Source of the DNA: Rhynchonema sp. JSB1_4
Lineage: Eukaryota; Nematoda; Chromadorea; Monhysterida; Xyalidae
Direction of reading: 5' to 3'
Length of the DNA: 64,000 bases
Assembly: GCA_030248065.1 (NCBI GenBank)
Contig: JASAMV010005842.1
Coordinates: 1-64,000 of the forward strand
Shown piece after piece: positions 1 through 12,111 of the stretch. The translations under genes and the position numbers were made by a program. Each line of letters starts with the position of its first letter. The first letter of the stretch is position 1. The notes beneath the pieces are model-generated. The model made no database searches and had not been told where the DNA came from. It was given only the letters and a program-made list of their open reading frames with translations.

Positions 1-465
1 CCTGCGCATGCAGGCAACTTGCCTGATGACAAGGGCGGTCAAGGCGCAGAATGTTTCGCACGATATTTGCCCCTGCCTCACTATAGAATTTCGCTTTTCT
101 TTTTATTTCGAATTGCAACGAATTGTTCATGCGTGGCTGCTAAATGTTTCAAGGTCTGCTTGTCGCGCTGGAACAATTCGTTGAAATTCGAGATATAAAG
201 AAAAGCTAAATTCCATCGTTAGTGGTGTTGCACGTTTCATTCGAAACATTCATTCGCCTTGACACCTTTTTGATCAAGCAGTTTGCCTGAATGCGCAGGT
301 ATAAATTGGGCTGGTCCGCGGCACACTTTGTTCCCGGATGTTCCTCTTGAAGTGCAAATCCTGATCGCATGCTGCAGATTGGGTTCTTGGTGTGTGAGAG
401 TTTAATAACGCCCTGAACAATATTCAAATGCGTGCAAAGTTTGACGGCGGTTTGAAATGCGAAAG

Positions 466-614
466 GCCCCCTTTAAACCCGGAAACCGGAACCAGGAAAT
501 ATTTCCGAAAGCGCGTTATTTTTGCACGTATTTGCGTTTTCCGGAAATATTTCCGAAATCCGGAAATGTCTTGTATTTTTTTATCATTTCCGGATTTAAC
601 CTAAGTTCGCCCGT
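466..614. mobile_element. CCGGAAA-type palindromic MITE, diverged copy
   Basis: A diverged, slightly shortened copy of the family at 33563 and 55738 (CCCGGAAACCGGAACC ... TTTCCGGATTTAACCTAAG). It lies in the receptor intron upstream of the first exon seen. Confidence 0.75.
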
Positions 615-649
615 ACAAGTGCAACTCTTGGGTACAGTGATCGCGGATT

Positions 650-830
650 TTTAGGCGGCGGATTGCTGCCTACGGTAGGGGAACCAGCGTACGGAGAGCG
701 CTATCGGCAATACGGTAGGTTCGGGGCCTATATGCTGAGGTTGCGGTACCTATGCTGGCAGTGTTGAAGCTACCGTAGGCAGCATCCGCCATCCGAAAAA
801 TCTGCCATCCACGAACGCCTCACACCCCAA
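650..830. repeat. Foldback with CCTACGGTAG units
   Basis: GGATTGCTGCCTACGGTAGG is mirrored by CTACCGTAGGCAGCATCCGC. A related block at 15065-15315 shares AGGCGTTCGTGGATAGTG, CGATAGCGCTCTCCGT and GGTACCGGAACCT. Confidence 0.7.
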
Positions 831-860
831 CTCATACTATCTTACCTATTCCGCATTCAG

Positions 861-3800
861 ACAGTATCGGATACGATGCGACTAAAGAACGCGCCGCTCT
901 GGGAACGCATGGTAATCTGGGGTGCTCTGGCGCTTGAAAAGGAGGACCTGTTCGTCACTCATAACGTGTCGGATCTGCTGTTTGTCGGATATGAGGATCC
1001 GATCCTGAAAATCGCGCAGAATCCACTTGTGCATGCCATCATAATGAAATATTTCCCCGACATGGCCAATCTGCCGAAACGCGTCGCTCTGTTTTATGGG
1101 GTAGGTTGTTTTCATTTCTTGTGATTTTGGCAAATGCAGTGGTTTGCGACCGAAAGGTTTATTATAAATGAAAAATAAAACGGGCCAGCGTATGGTATTA
1201 ATGAGTTGTGCCTGATTTTTGCAGCAAAATGGCATGGACGATGGTTTGTACGAGATCTACACGGGAGCTAACGAAGATGATTTGAGCAATTTGGGCAGCA
1301 TAATCAAATGGAAGAATGCGACAACGTTGCCGGAAAAATGGTGGGGCACTCCACAAGCGCGTATGATCAACGGATCCGGTTGGTTGATCAGCAGTCTTGA
1401 AACTCTGGTGTTTTTTTGTAAAGTTTTTCAGGCGAATTTCTTCACCAGCTATGCTTCGGTGAGCTTTCACACTAGATAAACCATAAAAATGTAAAAAAAA
1501 CGTTCGCAAACTTGTTGTGTGTGATTGGTGGCAGACTTGTCGGGAGTGCAATGGTATGTAAATGTTTGTTTGACAATGTAATCCCAAAATTACATATGTC
1601 AAAATATACGTGTATTACATATAGTTGCACAGCTCTGATTGGTGGCCAGCCTGGCTGCTAATATTGTTAATACTGTTCTCTTCGGTGTGCATTCAAGAGA
1701 AGCACTGCGTTTTGCTGAAACTGAAATATTCAAACTAAACGTGTATTGCCGCACCAGAGCCACAGTTTGAACGAAAGTTGCTGAAGTATCTCGTTGGACT
1801 TCATACATAAAACTACGACCTGTCCTACAGATGGCACCATGTATCCCCCGTTCCTGACCACCGATGACCGACTGCACATGTTCGTGTCACAAGTTTGCCG
1901 GTTGGTGCGCTTCCCAGTCGTTTGGATTTTTTTACGTTTTTCGTGGTGACTAAATTGTGATGGAGGCTGGCTGGGATGGAGCTCGGATTTTATTCAGCGC
2001 CGGAGTTTGTGCTGCTGCGCTGAACATTTTCTGCGTGATAAAAAAGAGTGTCAAACTTGCGGATGGGGGATCTGTCTATGGTCACGTCACGCGACTTCTC
2101 TCATTGGATGGAAGCCCGGGTATTTCTTGAGATTTACTGATCTCACCAACCTAAATTGAAAATAACACTGTCGTTGCGAAATAAGTAAATCTCTCGTGTA
2201 GCAGCTTAATTATAAGTGACCCGCGGCGGATCGACTGCGTTGTTTGATTGTCCGGCCAACAATAATGTCATTGTTGTTTGTTCGGCTACAGTTCGTTGTA
2301 CATCGAGCCGGTGGAGAATCCGCATCGCGTCGACTACGACATTCCCACGATTCGATTCACGCTGCCGGCGGCCGTTTTCGACCCGACGCTGCCCGAGAAT
2401 CGCGGTTTCTGCGGCACACATGACGGCGGTTACTATCCGGTGTCACAGATGGGCGGACAGTGCCTGCCGAAGGGGTTGATGGACGTCAGTCGATGCCAGC
2501 CGGGTATGCGGCGTCTTTTTCTTATTTCCTAGATTCTGGCAGCAGGCGTGTGTGTTTGTCAGAGCACCTAATGTTTTGTTTTAAATCTGGCCCCTGGAAT
2601 TTCGGTGGCACCTAAAATTCTGGCCCTTCCGAAAGGCTTTGGCCCTAACTTGCGTGCCAGTACCTCTCCGTTTCTGTTGTGTTCGTGGTTTTCTTGGCGG
2701 CCAGCGTGCATTCCATTTTTATTAACTGTTTGAAGTCACAAATCCAATGTGTGTCCCAAATAAGCCCCCAGGGTACACAACAAAAAAAACGTTTTTTTCA
2801 TATTTTTTCAAGCCAAAATTTAGCATCTTTTACACAAATGGTGTATGTTTGTGCAAATTATGCGTTAAAATGCTCTGTGAACGGTATCGATCAGATTTTG
2901 GGTCTGGGAGGATTTTCCGTTTTCAGTGGCAGATCATCACACAATCGAAGTGTGCAGTTTTTATTATGGACTGCACAAAACATTTTTATCTCTGCCATAA
3001 TTGTCTGGGAAATAAGAAGATCCAGTTTTTATTTCGTTTCATTGAATCGTATATCAAATTCCATTTTTTCTCGGAATTGATTTACTTGAATCTTGTAATT
3101 TTGCATTTGCACACGCCTGAACGAACAGTGGTGGTTATTATTCGTTTCGGGCGTGTCATAAACAGCAATTGGTGCTGTGTTGACTGCCAGGACGGGGGAA
3201 AATAAACCTTATCCTATTTTCAGTCAATAGGGATCAATTTCCAATCAGGAAAAAATGAAAAGAAAAAAGCAAAAAAAACGTATTTTGCGCTTCTATAACG
3301 CAGGCAATCCACCAATTGCTGTTTCCCTGCCGCATTTCATGTTTGCGCCGGATGAAGTTCGCTATTCTGTGAATGGCATGCGGCCAGACCTTGAGAGACA
3401 TTCGACCTATGTTGATTTGGAACCGGTTAGATGGTTATTTTTGGCTGGCTGGCTTCCCGATGCGTCACGTAGGATCTGTAAACAATAAGCCTAATGTTTC
3501 AGACAACAGCGGTTGGTGTGTACATGTCGCGAAGACTGCAGATCAATGTGAAAATGCACAACTACAACGGATTCGGGTGCGTGCACTATTTTGTTCGGTG
3601 AACCGCAATTCACATAGTCGGCACAAGCTCCTTGACGCGTTGTGCAGTTCTGTGTTCGTCCACCAATAACATAACCAATCGTTTGAAAAAAACCAAAGAA
3701 ACAAAACTGCCTCGCTTTATTTTCAGATCTCTATCCAAAGTGAAGAGCGTGTTGGTGCCGATTGTGTGGCTGAATGAATCGGCGGTTATCGACCAAGGCG

Positions 3801-4677
3801 GTGAAGGCAGCACCCATTACCAGATCTATCACGATCTCGTGCAAACACTCAGCATCGCCTACCCGGTCTGCTACGCTGTGATTGGACTGGGCGCGTTCTT
3901 GGTGGTCACCGGATTGGTTGGAGTGCTCGTGCTTCTTTATGAACAGGTTTGTGATGAATAAGTACTTTTTCAAGGGGGGTAATTGTGCGATGGTTGACAC
4001 TTTTAGTGTCACGTAGGCGTTGAGAATGCATTTCGCTCTGTTATCCTCGAAACGAAGGAATACTCGACGTTTTGACCGGCCCCAATAGTAGGGTTAGAGG
4101 TCGGGGGCTACCCGACAGCTGACTTCTGGAGGCACCCGACATCCCGCTTACCCTACCCAATAGTACAGGAGTGATCGGCTGCGCGTATTTCCCGAAATAA
4201 CGTGCGCATGATTCTTTCTTTGTGAGGTGTTCGATTTACAAGTTTTGCAATTGGAAAATGTTTTACTCACCGCGTAAATACTTGCACGGCTAATGCTCAG
4301 TCGATCCAGTTTCCGCCTGTCGTTCATTCAAGATCTAATGTCATCGCGTAACGCACAGTCTACCCTCTCTATAGTGACAGAAAATGTTAATGCTACCCGG
4401 GTTTTTTTGCCATTAAGCATTTGAAATGAGCCAGTTGCTTTTGGGCTGGTAAGCCAGTGGATGGTTTTGGAAAAAACAACCTGCATGTCAGTCGCCATAA
4501 AGAAGGAAGACTGTAATTGTGATTGTGTTGGCTATATTGCAGCACACACGCGCGCAACGCCGTCTGGCGCGTAACGACAGTCACGAGACGTTGGAGGACA
4601 ACGAACAACCACCGGCTACGGCCACGCCACCAGCCGCTGGGGGTAACTCTAGTGCGGCATCGCATGTCAGATTGTAG
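861..4677 (+). CDS. CD36 / SR-B class scavenger receptor, C-terminal part (5' exons outside window)
   Basis: Eight exons join in phase: 861-1100, 1225-1378, 1831-1900, 2292-2503, 3304-3425, 3503-3576, 3727-3946, 4543-4677, giving 408 residues. They match the second half of the CD36/SCARB/LIMP-2 family: VSDLLFVGYEDPIL (the family's LLWGYxDP region), WWGTPQARMING, the Cys-containing stretch GFCGTHDGGYYPVSQ...CLPKG...SRCQPG, SLPHFMFA, and VPIVWLNESA. N-glycosylation sequons are visible at NAT, NGS and NES. A hydrophobic membrane segment (CYAVIGLGAFLVVTGLVGVL) precedes a 44-residue cytosolic tail rich in Ala, Pro and Ser with no clear dileucine lysosomal sorting signal, which argues mildly for a surface SR-B receptor over LIMP-2. 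The family binds lipids or lipoproteins through an ectodomain held between two membrane helices. The N-terminal helix and about 200 residues are missing because the first exon seen opens at an acceptor at 860. The stop is TAG at 4675-4677. Confidence 0.9.
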
Positions 4678-4715
4678 ACATGTATGCGCAACGTTTGATG
4701 TTTCAGTTACAGTAC

Positions 4716-5011
4716 AGTGCGCCCTCGTTATAGTGTGACTCGCTCTTCGTAAAACGAACCCGCTGAACCGAACCAAACACGGTGGCTTGCCGTCAGTAAA
4801 CCTTGAATCGAAATATCGTTTGGTGCAGAAAGTCTCGTGACCAAAGCAAGAGTCGACGGATCACAGCTTTGATACCGATGATTCAGAACATTTGAGTCCC
4901 CAATCGTGGCCTTACTGCCTGACCACAACTCGTCTGTGACGAATATCCTTTGTGGAACCTGAAAATGACGAACTGAGGTCATTGCACTATAACGAGAAGG
5001 GTGTATTGCAC
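4716..5011. mobile_element. Tigger/pogo-like MITE (CAGTGCGCCCTCGTTATAGTG ends)
   Basis: The left end CAGTGCGCCCTCGTTATAG is matched by an inverted right end containing CACTATAACGAG and TTGCACTG. CCCTCGTTATA is typical of pogo/Tigger termini. It lies just after the scavenger receptor stop codon and has no coding capacity. Shorter relatives with CCCTCNTTATAGTGAC lie at about 4362-4385 and 6408-6525. Confidence 0.6.
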
Positions 5012-6047
5012 TGCAACTGCTCATGAATTTTCTTTTTCATTTCATGCTACCTTTGTTCCTGCTCACTTGTTCTATTCTCTCTTATTGTCCTGTATCGGCC
5101 TTTCGTTCTTTCCTTCAAATGTGATAATTACTCTGCACTGTTCCAAGCTTACCTTTTCTCTGTTTTGTGGACTTCGTGCTTTGACCAATATATCGACTTA
5201 ATTTTATTGTTTGTTTGTCATTCCTTGCTGCATTGGTCTCAAAACGAGCTGGTTCTAGAATTGTTATTTCATCCGCATCTAGTTTTCAGGTTTATTTTTT
5301 TCTGATGTGTAAGTGCAATGTTCATGCGTTGATATTCGATGATCATTCATTCCCCAACAACGACATACACTCGGTTGAGTCAGGTGCTGTACGGGTCTGC
5401 CTGTGATGTGTACATAACATGGTGGTGCACTATAGTTGATTTGCCTTTACAACGTCATTTTTACAAGTTCTCACATTGTACAGCCTGATTATTGATTTCA
5501 TTATTGTTGGCTGAATATAAAAAAACGCGATGACTTGCTATCTCACTGAATGCGATAAGTTATTGGTGGTTAAATAATCCCCTGTGGTGCACTCGTGTGC
5601 AGTCAGTCCCTTATTTGTGCACAGGATTGCAAATTCAGAATCAGTTACTGTGAACGACGTAAAACTTGGTGATGTTGTCTTGTTCATTTTTACTTGAATT
5701 GTTGACATTTGGGACGTACTGACTGACTGATGCCACTGTTTTTTTCGTAAGCATCAACTATCGGCTTATAGTGCTGTGGTCAATTTCGATGGTGTGATAT
5801 CTCGTGCTAATTCAGCGTTGCTTGAGTTGGATGCCAAGAGTTGAGCACTGCACCATGAGCCAATAAATTTCGAAAGTATGTGACCAACGTGAAACAGCCA
5901 GTGAGTATTCCTCCATTCGTCCTGTTTTCATAGACGGGTGGTGCATCGTCAGTCGCTGTGGCACCACATGGCCAAGAACGTGCGCGTGGCCAGCAGGTGC
6001 GATCGGGTCGCTTCGATTCTTTTAAATTTCTAATTTTAAATTCTTTA

Positions 6048-6066
6048 AATCTTAAATTCTTTCAGA
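6048..6066 (+). other. Candidate spliced-leader acceptor before the S28 peptidase
   Basis: TTAAATTCTTTCAG ends at 6066, 24 bases upstream of the chosen start codon, after AT-rich sequence. It resembles nematode trans-splice acceptors. A cis intron from an unseen 5' exon is the alternative. Confidence 0.35.
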
Positions 6067-6089
6067 CAAGTTCAAAATTGCCATCCGTC

Positions 6090-9000
6090 ATGCGCCCATT
6101 GCTGCTCGTCATATATTCATTATTTTACCGCGGCGGTGGCGCAGGCAGCTACAAATGGCAGGAACGTTGGTTCCACGACATGCCGATCGATCATTTCTCG
6201 TTCGTTGATGGTCGTACATTCAATATTCGCTACTTGGTGAATGACGACCATTGGAAGCCGCATCAGCCGATATTCTTCTATTGCGGCAACGAGGGCGATA
6301 TTGAGCAGTTTGCCAGTAATACGGTGAGTGAATGACTTTGGTTAGTTAGTTTATAGCGTCGACACCCACTTTGGTGCTCGTGAGACAGACTTGTGTTCTG
6401 ATTGCAGTACGCCCTCCTTATAGTGACCCTATGCAGCTTGAGAACGACAGTTTGATTGCCAGATTGATGTTGAGGCGATTCTTTGTGCACTGGTCGCGGG
6501 TCATGTCACTGTAAAGAAGGGTGACCGGGCGATTGGACAAAGCCAGTTTGAACAAGACCACTTTGAGCAAGAAAAAGGACCAGAGCTAGGCTTGGGCCTA
6601 TTCGTTCTTAGGTTCTGCTCTTTTGGAGTCTACTCTTTTTTTTCTTGCTCAAGATGGTCTTGCTCAAACCGGCTTTGCTCAATTGCCCGCTGCGCTCAAA
6701 GAAGATAGACTGTCCTGTTTGTTGATTGAAAACAATGTCTCCATCTTCTGCTGCTTCCAACGAAAACACGCTATCCTGCACCTTTCAAAAAATGTTCAGG
6801 CTCCCTGATTCTTCAGGGCCTGATGTTCGATCTGGCACCCGATTTCCAAGCGATGATTGTCTTTGCCGAACATCGCTACTACGGCAAGACACAACCGTTT
6901 GGAGCGGAGTCGTACAAGAATCTGCACAATCTTGGGTACCTCACGTCCACACAAGCGTTAGCTGACTATTCGGTGCTCATCACGCATATCAAAATGACCA
7001 TACCCGGTTAGTCAGGGTTGATCATAAATTTGTAGGGGCAGCGTAGTTCCTGGTCAGGAGGGGGAGATAGCGGACCCTCCGTTTTTTTTGGAGGGGGATA
7101 GTGTACCCCCGATGGGGAAGGGGGAAAGACCCAAATTCTGGAAAAAGTCACTTGAGGTGAAAAATTTGCCCCTTTTTGAAAAAATTCCCCATAGAAAGGG
7201 TATTTTGGCGATTTTTCACACCCTTGACCGAAAAATAACCGATCTAAAAATGCCTATAGGCCTAAATTCACCCATTTTAGGAAAAATTGAGGAGATAGCG
7301 TACCCGAGGCGGACCCTCAGGAATCACACTGAGAGAGGGGGTGGAGCAAGTGCTGGCTATGCAAGGTGCTGTTGCAAGAAACAGTCTCCCCAATCAAGTG
7401 TAAAATCTGCTCTTCAGTACAGACTTCGTTCTTCAGGTGCCAGAACGAGTCCGGTGATCGCGTTCGGTGGCTCGTACGGCGGGATGCTGGCTGCTTGGAT
7501 GCGCATCAAGTATCCGCACATTATCGACGGGTGTGTTTGGCTGGTGTTTGGTTAGAACACAATTTATGGTATAGTGAATTTCTAATTTCGCTGCCTCATG
7601 CATTTTACAGACGCAAGGAAACTCCTGTGTGAAGTCGAGGCAGGCAACAAGCTCTACACACAGTCAACAAGCTACGGAGCTGCCTCATTGGTGGCCGGGC
7701 AATTAAGCAAAGCACATTTGAGCAAGACCACTTTGAGCAAGTGAAAAAGAGCAGGGCCAAAAGAGCAGAACACTTATTTTCTTCCAATGGCTAAGGCTTA
7801 GGCTGATTTTGGTACCAGGCTTAGGCTTAGGCTTGGGCTTACACTTAAGATTAGTTCTGTGTTTGAGCTTAGGCTTAGGCTTAGGCCTATTCTTTTTTTA
7901 GGTTCTGCTCTTTTGGACTCTGCTCTTTTTCACTTGCTCAAAGTGGTCTTGCTCAAATGTGCTTTGCTCAATTGCCCGTCCGCCGCCTCATGTGCGTTTC
8001 GAATGTTTCAGTCGCACAAGCTGTGTGTGTCAGCTGCGTGGCTCGTTCACTGGATGTTGAGCTTGTTGCCTGCTTCGACTTCAACGGGAGTATCCCTGCG
8101 TCTGTAAAAATGCATGAGGCAGCGAAATTAGTGAAACTGAAACTAAAACTGAAACTGATGAAAATGCACATCAACAAAGTTCATGCGTATATCTGCTAAT
8201 CGCAATTTATATTGTTTCAGCGCGTTGGCCGCATCAGCGCCGGTGCTGCAGTTCAGCGGTTACACGCCGTGCTGGGTGTACAACGACATTGTGTCGCGAA
8301 CCTTTCGCGATTCCGGCCCGAATTGTGTGCAGACGATGCGCAGTATTTGGCCGGCGTTGCGACGACTCGCGGAAACCGGTCAGTTTAACTGTCATCCATT
8401 CCATATTGTTAGTCAGGTTTAAAATCAGTTCGACCTATTTCTGTTGTCGATTTTCGATCGGACGTCGCTAAACCTTTGCACGCCCCGAATCAGTCAAGAA
8501 ATCAAGTGTTGTGTGGTTGGTTTGACAGACCATGATGGCCCATCAGCGTGCAATTCTGGTGTCTCGGACGTGGGGTGTGACAAGATTTTTGCTCACGCAG
8601 TTATAGTCCAGGCACGATGAATCAAATCAAAATCAGATCTGCCGCAATGTACAATAAAGCCAAAGCCAACATTCAGGCTGGGCTAAGCCTGAACGGACTT
8701 TGCCACCCATTACTGGTGGAAGCGAACGAGTTTTCGCAGATCCAACAAAACGTCCCTCTGGACTTTTTTCTTTAATTTTGTCTCGATGCTACAGATGCCG
8801 GTCGCCAGTCAATCAACACACGCATGAATCTGTGCGCCGACAGTCGATTGACGGTGGAACAGAATGTGACCGCGCTGATTGACTGGGTGATGGGCGCACT
8901 TGGCGAGCTGCCAATGATTGACTATCCCTATGAAACATCGTTTCTCGCGCCCGTACCCGCCTGGCCCGTTCAGGTTCGTTTCGCTGAGGCTGAGGGGCAG

Positions 9001-11260
9001 TTGTGGTATCGTTGGCAATTCATGTGCGACAATTGTCAAGAAAAATCGAGAGCCTAGAACTTTTTCATGCGAAATCAGAACCATATCTCTGAATTGGCCA
9101 GTTTGCGCCTGAAATTCTGGCAACTCTCCCAGTATATGGAGCTCGCGTCGAGTCGAATTTTTGAGCGAAATCACAGAGTGCGCACTTTGTCCTCAAACTA
9201 GGTTTTTGTGCACTAGCTACGCCGAAATATTCTAAATGTCTTCAGGAAGCGTGCAAGCACTTGACCAATCCGAAACAGTCGGACGACGCGCTGACCGTTT
9301 CGTTGCACGATGCAATCAGCGTATATCAGAACTACACGGGCACAAAGAAGTGCTTCGACGTGAAAGCGGACACCAGTGGCATGGGCATTGACGGCTGGAA
9401 CTTTCAGGTGCGACATTCTAAATATCCGCCGAGCTTGATCGCTGGTTCACCTTTGGATTGTTTTCTGTCACTAAAAACACAAATGGCAGGGGTATGGGCA
9501 GCTATTCGCTTTAATGCAGTGGTGTGGTTGGGGGGAGCGGGAGGGGGTTACCCCCTAGTATCCGGTATCTTGATTTTTTCACCCAGTGGTATCCGGTATC
9601 CTGACTTTTTGTCCAGGGGTATCCTACCCTAAAATTTTTCCGAAAACCGCAAAAATCGCCCATTTTACCTCCAGAATGCTCAAAATCGCTTGCTGGCGCA
9701 AGCATAACCCCAAAATGACCATTTTTGCGCTTTAAACACCGATTTTGCTCGATTTTCCTCTAAAAAATTGACCTTTTTTGAACAACCCCCTGGGTATCCG
9801 AGATTTTTCATTTTAGGAAGCAGCCCCCCTGCCGAGATTTTTCATTTTTGGTATCCGGGAATTTTGGATTTTGGGTATCCGGTATCCTGACTTGATTTCC
9901 AAACGACACCACTGACTAGAAGTTCAGTTATAACACTGGGCCGCTTGTTTCCTTGGACCAATTAAAACAGGAAAAACATTATAAATGCTTTTGACCGGTT
10001 CCAGACAGGCAGTTCCCGAAAAAAGCAGGTTCCGAGCATGAGCAACTCAGTCTATTCTATTCCATGACTATTTCTAGCATCACACGAAATGTATCCACTC
10101 CACAATGCTTGTCGCAGGCGTGCACGTCAATGGTGATGCCGATGTGCACGAACGACTCTGAGTCACAGATCTTCGAGCCGAGCAAGTGGGATCTCAAATC
10201 GTTCATGGCTTCGTGCGCACAGCAGTTCTTCGGCGTCAAAACGCAGCCCTATTGGGCGATGGTCAATTATGGCGCTGATCATTTGCGATACGCGACCAAT
10301 ATTATATTCAGGTTTGGTTGGCTTGATTGATCCTGATTTTGATTCCCGTATGATCCTGACGGTATCACCAACAGCGAGCGAAAATGTCGGTCTAGTCTAT
10401 CTCTCGTATAACATCAGGACTGATTTTTGTGGACCGAAGCGCGTTACTGTGCACCCCGGGTTGAGTGCTTCAGCTCATGCATGAGTAAGATAGCTTGATA
10501 AAGTTCGCGAACAACAAGATGGAAGCGATTTGTGTCATAAATGGCTGGCTTGTGCGCGCGTGGGGATGACCACAGATTGATCGATTTCCTTGTTTATTTT
10601 TATTTTCGTTCAGCGGAATGAACACCAACAATTAACGAATTCAGCGTCACTAGGACAATTAACGAACCTGTAAAGGTCAGCAACCTCGGAAATTCCAGCT
10701 CTGATTGCCTGTTATTAACGTGGAATCTTTCAAGTTTACACCGAGGTCGATCACACTGACCACACCACACATCACCCAACTGACATTCCCACCCAAAAAC
10801 CACCCATCCCAAAACACCACCAGTTCAATGTGCTGTCAGCGCTGATTGGATTTGACCCTCACACGTGCTGCGCACTGGTAATGGGAAATGCGTTATGTGT
10901 GTGTGTGTGTGCACTGTGCATGAACAACGAACAATGGGCATGCTTGTGCGCGCGGCACTAATATTCTGGTATTCACCGCACCTTATTTGCAGCAACGGCT
11001 ACCTGGATCCGTGGTCGGGCGGTGGTGTGTTGCACCTTCCGTTCAAACATCCATCCGTGCATTTGGTCATGATCAAACAAGGTGCGCATCATTACGATCT
11101 GCGGGGTTCGAATCCCAGGGATACGAAAGAAATTGTGCTAATTCGCAAGATGGAGTCGAAAATCATTCGGAAGTGGGTGCTGCTCGCACAGCGACGCGTG
11201 TTCTATGACGAGCTTTATGCGTCGAGAAAAGCGAAGAATGAAACGAAAGTGGACTTGTAG
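6090..11260 (+). CDS. PRCP-like: Lysosomal Pro-X carboxypeptidase-like serine peptidase (family S28)
   Basis: Eight exons join in phase (6090-6323, 6817-7006, 7437-7530, 8221-8378, 8795-8973, 9246-9407, 10118-10311, 10993-11260) to 492 residues, the normal S28 size. Family landmarks in order are GNEGDIEQFASNT, VFAEHRYYGKTQPFG, LTSTQALADY, the nucleophile motif GGSYGGMLAAW, AASAPVLQF, DYPYETSFLAPVPAWP, the Cys-containing MPMCTND, NGYLDPWSGGG with the catalytic Asp, and QGAHHYDLR with the catalytic His. The triad is therefore complete. Resemblance is to PRCP, which removes residues after penultimate proline in lysosomes; DPP7/DPP2, in the same family, is the alternative. The start at 6090 gives a short hydrophobic leader (MRPLLLVIYSLF) that could be a signal peptide. 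The same frame stays open to an upstream ATG at 5958, but a TTTCAG at 6061-6066 favours 6090. Introns carry TTAGGC-type palindromes and a hAT-like element. Confidence 0.92.
6406..6525. mobile_element. Short Tigger-like MITE
   Basis: CAGTACGCCCTCCTTATAGTGACCC at the left is mirrored by GGGTCATGTCACTGTAAAGAAGGGTGA at the right, about 120 bases in all, in S28 intron 1. It directly precedes a TTGAGCAAG-type palindrome. Confidence 0.5.
6527..6689. repeat. Palindrome of GAGCAAG/CTTGCTC units
   Basis: CAAGACCACTTTGAGCAAG and complementary CTTGCTCAAGATGGTCTTGC arms end in GGGCGATT and AATTGCCCG. The loop contains GCTAGGCTTGGGCCTATTC. It lies in S28 intron 1. Confidence 0.8.
7696..7978. repeat. GAGCAAG palindrome with TTAGGC telomere-like loop, nested in a larger foldback
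   Basis: Arms AAGCAAAGCACATTTGAGC and its complement enclose a loop with runs of CTTAGGCTTAGGC (about 7790-7890). The outer foldback arms (CTGCCTCATGCATTTTACAG near 7595 and the complement near 8110) surround it, so one palindrome sits within another. It lies in S28 intron 3. Confidence 0.8.
9517..9914. mobile_element. hAT-like element (CAGTGGTGTGGTTGGG ends), 398 bp
   Basis: The ends CAGTGGTGTGGTTGGG and CCAAACGACACCACTG are inverted, and the interior is rich in GGTATCCGGTATCCTGACTT units. It is the longer relative of the 52188 element. I see no target duplication. It occupies the intron between S28 exons 6 and 7. Confidence 0.75.
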
Positions 11261-12057
11261 TATTAGTGTTTTGTTTTTTTTTCATTGTTGTTTTGTTATG
11301 CGGACCGCTTTTTCCGACTTATTATCTGTTGCCTGTTTTATCTTTATTTTGTCGGACTGAATCTGCAACTTTGTTCTGTTGAAACTTGTGCAGTAGCATT
11401 ATACTTTGCGATTTTGGCGCTTTGGATCTGCAATCAAGTGTTTGCCTTGCCATTTACCTATTTTTGTTTGTTATTTTTCTTGGACCATCAATCAGTATTA
11501 TTGGTGCAAATATTTATTGTTGTTTTCCTTTTTCATTTGCTTTCTGGCTACGATATTTCATGTTGCCATTACGTTACACGAGTACTATTTTGTGGATATT
11601 ACGAGGTCGACTCTTTGTTTTTCGCTTTCTCTCATTTTTGTGCATTTTTTAAAAAAATCTGTTGGTTTCATTTTTAAATGCAGGTTTTATCTATTGTTCG
11701 GATAATACATCATTAAGTTGTCGTCCAATTTGCAATTTTAGGTCGCTCATTACGCTATTACCCGTGTGTCATCAATTATGTCGCCAGGTGTGCATGATCT
11801 TGCATAAAATGCCGGTGTGTATTCAATGTTCGAAATGGTTTTGCTTCGTGCCCTCCGAAAGCGGTAGCCCAAAAGTGTACCGAGGGTTTCGCCCTATCTG
11901 TTTGAATTGAAAAAAAGCGACGAAGACGTCTTCACGTGGCCACTTTACTTGTGCATTTGCACTGACGATGACCCGGTGCACCGCATGTCTATGAAATGGC
12001 AAACGCGAACGAGAAACGAACGATGTTGCAAGTTGCACAATTTTTTAATACAATTAT
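11261..12057. other. Non-coding stretch after the S28 peptidase
   Basis: Very T-rich sequence following the S28 stop, likely 3' UTR. Frames here are Phe/Leu/Cys-rich and look compositional. No repeat family is recognised. Confidence 0.6.
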
Positions 12058-12072
12058 TTTTCGCATTTTCAG
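12058..12072 (+). other. Candidate spliced-leader acceptor before the SRA1 gene
   Basis: TTTTTCGCATTTTCAG ends at 12072, 39 bases before the start codon at 12112, with no recognised coding exon between it and the end of the S28 gene. A cis 5'-UTR intron would look the same. Confidence 0.35.
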
Positions 12073-12111
12073 AGCGCGCCTCACCCAATCATCCGGTGTC
12101 TCCGGAGGGTG

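Larger units (their letters stand above)
4678..6089. other. Non-coding stretch between receptor and S28 peptidase
   Basis: Apart from the Tigger-like MITE (4716-5011), this is T-rich sequence with no conserved frame. Part of it is presumably the receptor 3' UTR and the S28 promoter. Confidence 0.6.

Noticed and set aside
11095..11120. GGGTTCGAATCCCAGGG resembles a tRNA T-arm
   Set aside because: It lies in the last S28 exon (coding LRGSNPRD) with no A-box or acceptor stem around it.
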